36,476 nucleotides of DNA from Alphaproteobacteria bacterium (lineage in GTDB: Bacteria > Pseudomonadota > Alphaproteobacteria > Rhodospirillales > Rhodospirillaceae), in assembly GCA_003246625.1 (NCBI GenBank), contig QJZR01000015.1, forward strand, positions 1-36,476, given 5' to 3'. The position numbers and the translations under genes are program-made. Of the stretch, positions 32,048 to 36,476 are shown in pieces. Under the pieces are notes generated by a model that had not been told where the DNA came from, searched no databases, and saw only the letters and a list, made by a program, of their open reading frames with translations. The first letter of the stretch is position 1, and the number at the start of each line of letters is the position of its first letter.

Positions 32048-32767
32048 ATGACCAGCCGTCGGATGTCCCGTCTGTTTTCCACCGTCTGCCTGGGGGCGTT
32101 GCTCGCCGGGTGCGCCGCCACCGGCGAGGTCGAGGATCCGGCGGTGCGGCGCCTCACCTGGTTTTCGTTCCTTTCCGGCGACGATTTGCGCGACGCCTGC
32201 GTCCCGGGTCAGGACAGCCTGCGGCTCGTCTACAACGCGATCTGGGACGAGGACGTGCGGGTGATCGAGGCGAAGGGTCCGGCCAAGGGGGCGATGACGG
32301 TGCGCGAGCAGGTCTTCCTGCGCATCGATTGGAGCAATCTGTCCATCGACCTGGCCAATCCGCGCGCGCCCTGGCGCGGCGAGGTCGTGGAAGGCGCCTG
32401 GACGGCGGAGCAGGCGGCGGGGGTGACGGCGGCCTTACGGGCCGACCAGGCCTACGCACCGCTGGAACGGCCGGTGCAACTGGCCGGACAGGGCTTCTTC
32501 TGGACCGGCGCGGGGTGTCGCGACGGCCACGGCTGGTTCCATGCCTGGGGGTATCCGTCGGCGGAGTTCGACGCCCTGGTCTTCCCCGACGTGGTGCGGC
32601 GCCTGCTGCCCTCGAAGGGGGTGTTCGCCGAGGCGTACGACGTCACCCCGGCCTATCCCACCCAGAACCCGCGCGATAACCGCCGCTTCTTCCTGAAGGC
32701 GGACGCGCAGGGGATTTCCGGGCGGCTCGACCTGCCGCCGCCGCCCGCTTCGCGCTTCCTGCCCTGA
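32048..32767 (+). CDS. Putative lipoprotein, function unknown
   Basis: A 239-residue protein with a lipoprotein signal: Arg-rich start, hydrophobic [12 protein letters not shown] and lipobox LLAGC, with C22 the lipidated residue. The mature part has no family I recognise. It contains several Trp and two further Cys, plus the segment [20 protein letters not shown] and a Pro-rich end. ATG 32048 is supported by GGAGG seven bases upstream. It diverges from the carboxypeptidase and sits upstream of clpS. A small hairpin CCGGG-TTTT-CCCGG (32797-32810) follows it. Confidence 0.78.
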   Translation: MTSRRMSRLFSTVCLGALLAGCAATGEVEDPAVRRLTWFSFLSGDDLRDACVPGQDSLRLVYNAIWDEDVRVIEAKGPAKGAMTVREQVFLRIDWSNLSIDLANPRAPWRGEVVEGAWTAEQAAGVTAALRADQAYAPLERPVQLAGQGFFWTGAGCRDGHGWFHAWGYPSAEFDALVFPDVVRRLLPSKGVFAEAYDVTPAYPTQNPRDNRRFFLKADAQGISGRLDLPPPPASRFLP

Positions 32768-32796
32768 GTGGGGGTAAGAATCTTCGCCGGGGGGTT

Positions 32797-32815
32797 CCGG
32801 GTTTTCCCGGTTTCT
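32797..32815 (+). terminator. Small hairpin after the lipoprotein gene
   Basis: CCGGG, TTTT, CCCGG followed by TTTCT. The stem is only 5 bp, so this is a weak terminator candidate between the lipoprotein gene and clpS. Confidence 0.35.
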
Positions 32816-32874
32816 CCCATATCAAGAACGAATACCGTGGCGGAAGGCCGTCACGGGGGAGGACGAAGCAGACG

Positions 32875-33240
32875 ATGGGTTCGTGGGTCGACAGGGCGAA
32901 GCGGGTGACGCGCATGGCGGGGGAACGGGGTGCCGGGGACGACGACGGCCGCGTCGGCGTTTCGGTGCAGGCGCGGACCCTGGTCAAGCGGCCGTCGATG
33001 TATCGGGTCCTTCTGCTCAACGACGATTTCACGCCGATGGAGTTCGTGGTCCACGTGTTGGAGCGGATCTTCAACAAGACCCACGACGAGGCGACCGAGA
33101 TCATGCTCAAGGTGCACCACCGCGGCGTCGGGGTGTGCGGCGTCTTCACCTTCGAGGTCGCCGAGACCAAGGCAGGCCAGGTGATGGACCTGGCCCGGCG
33201 GAGTCAGCATCCGTTGCAGTGCACCATCGAAAAGGAGTAA
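32875..33240 (+). CDS. clpS: ATP-dependent Clp protease adaptor ClpS
   Basis: A 121-residue adaptor that binds N-degron substrates and hands them to ClpA. The core [20 protein letters not shown] holds the substrate-pocket Asn-Asp, and [20 protein letters not shown] is the second signature. The N-terminal 40 residues are the usual flexible extension that enters the ClpA pore. ATG 32875 is used; GGAGGA lies 12 bases upstream. An in-frame ATG at 32914 would shorten the extension. It ends four bases before clpA. Confidence 0.95.
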   Translation: MGSWVDRAKRVTRMAGERGAGDDDGRVGVSVQARTLVKRPSMYRVLLLNDDFTPMEFVVHVLERIFNKTHDEATEIMLKVHHRGVGVCGVFTFEVAETKAGQVMDLARRSQHPLQCTIEKE

Positions 33241-33244
33241 CGCC

Positions 33245-35569
33245 ATGCTGTCGCGCAATCTCGAACGCAGCCTGCACCGTGCCCTGGCCGAGGCCACCGC
33301 CCGGCATCACGAGTACGCGACCCTGGAACACCTGCTCTATGCCCTGGCCGAGGACCGCGACGCGGTGGCGGTGATGCGCGCCTGCGGCGTCGACGTCGAC
33401 AAGCTGAAAAGCGACATCGACGCCTTCATGGAAACCGAACTCGTTCCCCTGATCGCCGACACCGCGGGCGACCCCAAGCCGACTTCTGGCTTCCAGCGGG
33501 TGGTGCAGCGCGCGGTGATCCACGTGCAGTCGTCGGGCCGGGAAGAGGTCACCGGCGCCAACGTCCTGGTCTCGATGTTCTCGGAACGGGAAAGCCACGC
33601 CGTCTATTTCTTGCAATTGCAGGACATGACCCGCCTCGACGCGGTCAACTACATCGCCCACGGCATCGCCAAGAACGGCGACCTGAACGAGGCCCGTCCG
33701 GTGCGCGGCGCCGACGACGAGGCGCCGCGGCCCGGCCCGGCGGCGCCGGGCGGCAAGCCCGGCTTCGAATCCCTGGCCGCCTATTGCGTCGATCTCAACG
33801 AAAAGGCGCGGGCCGGAAACATCGACCCCCTGATCGGCCGCGACGACGAAATCGAACGCACCATCCAGGTGCTCTGCCGCCGTGCCAAGAACAACCCGCT
33901 CTATGTCGGCGACCCCGGCGTCGGCAAGACCGCCATCGCCGAGGGCCTGGCCCTCAAGATCGTCAACGGCGAGGTGCCGGAAATCCTGTCCGACGCCACC
34001 GTGTTCGCCCTCGACATGGGGGTGCTGCTGGCGGGTACCCGCTATCGCGGCGATTTCGAGGAACGCCTGAAGCAGGTGATCAAGGAGCTGGAGACCTATC
34101 CCGGCGCGGTGCTGTTCATCGACGAAATCCACACCCTGATCGGCGCGGGCGCCACCACCGGCGGCTCGATGGACGCCTCCAACCTGCTGAAACCGGCGTT
34201 GGCGGCGGGCAAGCTGCGCTGCATCGGCTCCACCACCTACAAGGAATTCCGCAACCAGTTCGAAAAAGACCGCGCCCTGGTCCGCCGCTTCCAGAAGATC
34301 GACGTGCCCGAGCCGACCCGCGACGACGCGGTGAAAATCCTGAAGGGGCTCAAACCCTATTACGAGGCCTTCCACGGCGTGCGCTATACCCTGCCCGCGA
34401 TCGAGGCGGCGGTGGACCTTTCCATCCGCTACATCTCGGACCGTAAGCTGCCGGACAAGGCGATCGACGTGATCGACGAGGTCGGCGCCGCCCGCATGCT
34501 GCTGCCGCCCGCGAAACGCCGCCGCACCGTCACCGTCGCCGACGTCGAGGCCGCGGTGGCGAAAATGGCGCGCATCCCGCCGAAGGCGGTGTCGAAGGAC
34601 GACCGCGCCGCGCTTCGGACCCTCGACGGCGACCTGAAGGCGGTGGTCTTCGGTCAGGATACCGCCATCGACGAGCTGTCCACGGCGATCAAGCTGGCCC
34701 GCGCCGGGCTGCGCGAACCCGACAAGCCGATCGGCAACTATCTCTTCTCCGGCCCCACCGGCGTCGGCAAGACCGAGGTGGCGCGCCAACTGGCGAAGGT
34801 GCTGGGGATCGAACTGATCCGCTTCGACATGTCGGAATACATGGAGCGGCACACCGTGTCGCGGCTGATCGGCGCGCCGCCCGGTTACGTCGGCTTCGAC
34901 CAGGGCGGGCTGCTGACCGACGCGGTGGACCAGCATCCGCACTGCGTGCTGCTGCTCGACGAGATCGAGAAGGCGCACAACGACGTCTTCAACATCCTGT
35001 TGCAGGTGATGGACCACGGCCACCTGACCGACCACAACGGCAAGTCGGTGGATTTCCGCAACGTCATCCTCATCCTCACCACCAACGCCGGGGCGTCCGA
35101 CCTGGCGCGGGCGCCGCTCGGCTTCGGCCGGGCGCAGCGGGCGGGCGAGGACAAGGAGGCGATCGAACGCCTGTTCACGCCGGAATTCCGCAACCGCCTG
35201 GACGCGATCATCGCCTTCGCCCATCTGGCGCCCGAAGTCGTGCTCAAGGTGGTGGACAAGTTCGTCGCGCAGCTGGAAGCCCAGCTCGGCGACCGCGCGG
35301 TGGCGATTTCCCTGTCCCCGGACGCCCGCCAGTGGCTGGCGGACAAGGGCTTCGACCAGGCCTTCGGCGCGCGGCCGCTGGCCCGCGTCATCCAGGAACA
35401 CGTGAAGAAGCCGCTGGCCGAGGAACTTCTCTTCGGGCGGCTGATGCACGGCGGCACGGTGCGGGTGGAGGTCGCCGACGGCAAGCTCGTCTTCACCGTC
35501 GAGGAAAACGCCCCCCGCCGCCCCGCGCCCGAACCGGAAACCCCGGACCCCGAACTCGTTCCGGTGTAA
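33245..35569 (+). CDS. clpA: ATP-dependent Clp protease ATP-binding subunit ClpA
   Basis: A 774-residue AAA+ unfoldase that works with ClpP. An N-terminal Clp repeat domain (about 1-145) docks ClpS. The first AAA module has Walker A GDPGVGKT (K228) and Walker B VLFIDEIH. The second has GPTGVGKTE (K509) and [13 protein letters not shown]. No ClpB-type middle coiled-coil is present, which fits ClpA. The C-terminal D2 small domain ends in an acidic Pro/Glu tail. Start ATG has AAAGGAG upstream. Confidence 0.96.
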   Translation: MLSRNLERSLHRALAEATARHHEYATLEHLLYALAEDRDAVAVMRACGVDVDKLKSDIDAFMETELVPLIADTAGDPKPTSGFQRVVQRAVIHVQSSGREEVTGANVLVSMFSERESHAVYFLQLQDMTRLDAVNYIAHGIAKNGDLNEARPVRGADDEAPRPGPAAPGGKPGFESLAAYCVDLNEKARAGNIDPLIGRDDEIERTIQVLCRRAKNNPLYVGDPGVGKTAIAEGLALKIVNGEVPEILSDATVFALDMGVLLAGTRYRGDFEERLKQVIKELETYPGAVLFIDEIHTLIGAGATTGGSMDASNLLKPALAAGKLRCIGSTTYKEFRNQFEKDRALVRRFQKIDVPEPTRDDAVKILKGLKPYYEAFHGVRYTLPAIEAAVDLSIRYISDRKLPDKAIDVIDEVGAARMLLPPAKRRRTVTVADVEAAVAKMARIPPKAVSKDDRAALRTLDGDLKAVVFGQDTAIDELSTAIKLARAGLREPDKPIGNYLFSGPTGVGKTEVARQLAKVLGIELIRFDMSEYMERHTVSRLIGAPPGYVGFDQGGLLTDAVDQHPHCVLLLDEIEKAHNDVFNILLQVMDHGHLTDHNGKSVDFRNVILILTTNAGASDLARAPLGFGRAQRAGEDKEAIERLFTPEFRNRLDAIIAFAHLAPEVVLKVVDKFVAQLEAQLGDRAVAISLSPDARQWLADKGFDQAFGARPLARVIQEHVKKPLAEELLFGRLMHGGTVRVEVADGKLVFTVEENAPRRPAPEPETPDPELVPV

Positions 35570-35583
35570 GGGGAAAACCCAGG

Positions 35584-35624
35584 CCGGGCGCAGCCCGGAC
35601 CCGCTAGGGGCCTTGGGCCCCTAG
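35584..35624 (+). repeat. Two-hairpin intergenic repeat, forward copy
   Basis: CCGGGC-GCA-GCCCGG (35584-35598), then 9-bp arms at 35604-35612 and 35616-35624 around TTG. Same design as 6546-6586, with compensatory changes in the outer pairs. Placed 15 bases after the clpA stop, it may also act in termination. Confidence 0.85.
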
Positions 35625-35697
35625 AACCCCTGTCCCTTTTGTTTTGCGCGTAGCGCGATACCCCCTTCACGCGGCGTGACGGTCGAAGGAACGGGTA

Positions 35698-35741
35698 CAC
35701 AGGGGCCAAGCCCCTGTGCGGGGTCCGGGGCGGCGCCCCGG
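35698..35741 (-). repeat. Two-hairpin intergenic repeat, inverted copy
   Basis: CACAGGGGC-CAA-GCCCCTGTG (35698-35718) followed by CCGGGGC-GGC-GCCCCGG (35725-35741). Read on the minus strand it has the same hairpin order and TTG loop as the other copies. With 35584-35624 it makes an inverted pair separated by about 73 bases. Confidence 0.85.
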
Positions 35742-35811
35742 TCCGGCTTTAACCTTTTGTTTTCGCCCGGCGCGGCATAATTCCCCGTCCGATGATGCGG
35801 GAGAGAGGCGA

Positions 35812-36476
35812 ATGAAGGCTTTGATCGCGGCGGCGGTTTTGGCGGCGTCCCTGGCCGCGCCCGCGTGGGCGGGGGTGGAGGAAGGGCGCGCGGCGTTGCG
35901 TTCCGGCGACGCGGAGGGGGCCTTCCGCGAATTCGGCGCGGCGGCGCGCGGCGGCGACGCCGAGGCGCAGTATCTGTTCGCGACGATGCTGAAGGACGGG
36001 GTGGGGGCGGATTCTCCGGATTTCGCCGCCGCCGTTGCCTGGTACGAACGGGCGGCGAAGGCGGGCTACGCCCCGGCGCAACTGAACTACGGCTACATGC
36101 TGTTCCGCGGCGAAGGCGTGGCGGTGGACCGCGAGGCCGCCCTTTATTGGTACGAGAAGGCGGCGAAATCGGGTCTGGCGGCGGCGCAATACAACGCGGC
36201 GCGCGTCTATTGGGATGGCGCGGGGGTGCCGCGCGACCCGGCACGGGCGCGGGAATTGTTCAATGCGGCGGCGGAACAGGGCATGGCGGAGGCGCAGTTC
36301 GCCCTTGGCGTGGTGCTGTCCGCGTCGGCCGGAGACGATCTTCCGGCGGCGTTTTCCTGGTTCCTGCGCGCGGCGAACCAGGGCGAACCGCAGGCCTATG
36401 CCAAGTTGTCGGCCCTTTATCTGCTGGGGCGCGGCGTGGAAAAGGACATGGTTTCCGCCGCGACCTGGGCGGTGCT
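35812..36476 (+). CDS. Sel1-repeat (TPR-like) exported protein, 3' end cut by window edge
   Basis: At least 221 residues. A clean signal peptide (residues 1-20, MKALIAAAVLAASLAAPAWA) precedes consecutive Sel1-like repeats of about 36 residues. Examples are DAEAQYLFATMLKDGVG, APAQLNYGYMLFRGEGV and AAAQYNAARVYWDGAGV, and at least five are visible. Sel1 proteins are periplasmic or secreted scaffolds in protein-protein interaction; no enzymatic motif is seen. ATG 35812 is preceded by GAGAGAGG. Confidence 0.88.
   Translation, partial: MKALIAAAVLAASLAAPAWAGVEEGRAALRSGDAEGAFREFGAAARGGDAEAQYLFATMLKDGVGADSPDFAAAVAWYERAAKAGYAPAQLNYGYMLFRGEGVAVDREAALYWYEKAAKSGLAAAQYNAARVYWDGAGVPRDPARARELFNAAAEQGMAEAQFALGVVLSASAGDDLPAAFSWFLRAANQGEPQAYAKLSALYLLGRGVEKDMVSAATWAV

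Noticed and set aside
32811-32874. Heat-shock (sigma-32-like) promoter before clpS
   Set aside because: A CTCCCATAT resembles the -10 element, but no CTTGAA-like -35 lies at the right distance.
33146-35449. 767-codon open frame antisense to clpA
   Set aside because: Composition artefact fully covered by clpA, whose AAA motifs are intact.
1-36476. CRISPR array, insertion sequence or prophage genes
   Set aside because: No regularly spaced direct repeats, transposase, integrase or phage structural genes were seen.

Overview
The window is high-GC bacterial chromosome, almost certainly from an alphaproteobacterium and probably a Rhodospirillales-type genus. The alphaproteobacterial markers are MipZ (25063-25878), an ATP12-type F1 chaperone (4500-5237), a FYDLN-acid zinc protein (14434-14721) and the clpS-clpA pair. 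The order-level guess is inference from gene style, GTG/TTG start use and the two-hairpin intergenic repeats. No ribosomal RNA, CRISPR array, insertion sequence or prophage was seen.

Layout. 1-1471 (minus) is a DASS/SLC13 carboxylate transporter running off the left edge. 1621-6530 (plus) is a housekeeping run: HAD phosphatase, AsmA-like protein, ATP12 chaperone, acylphosphatase and PurU. 6531-12280 is an accessory segment, visibly AT-richer. It holds a frameshifted relic, a MalT-like LuxR regulator and a repeat-rich autotransporter, and ends in a decayed scrap of lipB. A 20-bp perfect direct repeat lies at both ends (6577-6596 and 12079-12098). 12281-15654 carries a divergent RNase J-like nuclease, three small genes and a hemolysin-III-type membrane protein. 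15711-18256 has lipB (minus), tRNA-Leu(GAG) and mgtE with a strongly structured leader. 18267-21374 has an unrecognised 480-aa protein (minus), a CobC/CobD-type PLP enzyme and a small zinc-ribbon membrane protein. 21382-24825 (minus) is a queuosine-precursor-type transporter, a secreted GH114/TM1410-like protein and a tightly coupled ANL ligase homologue with altered catalytic motifs. 25063-29646 (plus) is mipZ followed by galU, ugd and a phosphomannomutase/phosphoglucomutase. 29659-31813 (minus) is a periplasmic solute-binding protein and a D,D-carboxypeptidase with a SPOR domain. 32048-35569 (plus) is a lipoprotein and clpS-clpA. 35570-35811 holds inverted copies of a two-hairpin repeat, and a Sel1-repeat protein runs off the right edge.

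How genes work together. The phosphohexomutase, GalU and Ugd make glucose-1-phosphate, UDP-glucose and UDP-glucuronate for surface polysaccharide. ClpS delivers N-degron substrates to ClpA. LipB supplies octanoyl groups for lipoylation. The regulator and autotransporter probably form a surface-adhesin module. A nine-G tract inside the regulator makes phase variation plausible, and this is the most interesting accessory system here. Other leads are the chimeric lipB remnant fused to a repeat, the catalytically altered ANL enzyme paired with a secreted glycosidase-like protein, and the mgtE leader with alternative CCTCC/GGAGG pairings.
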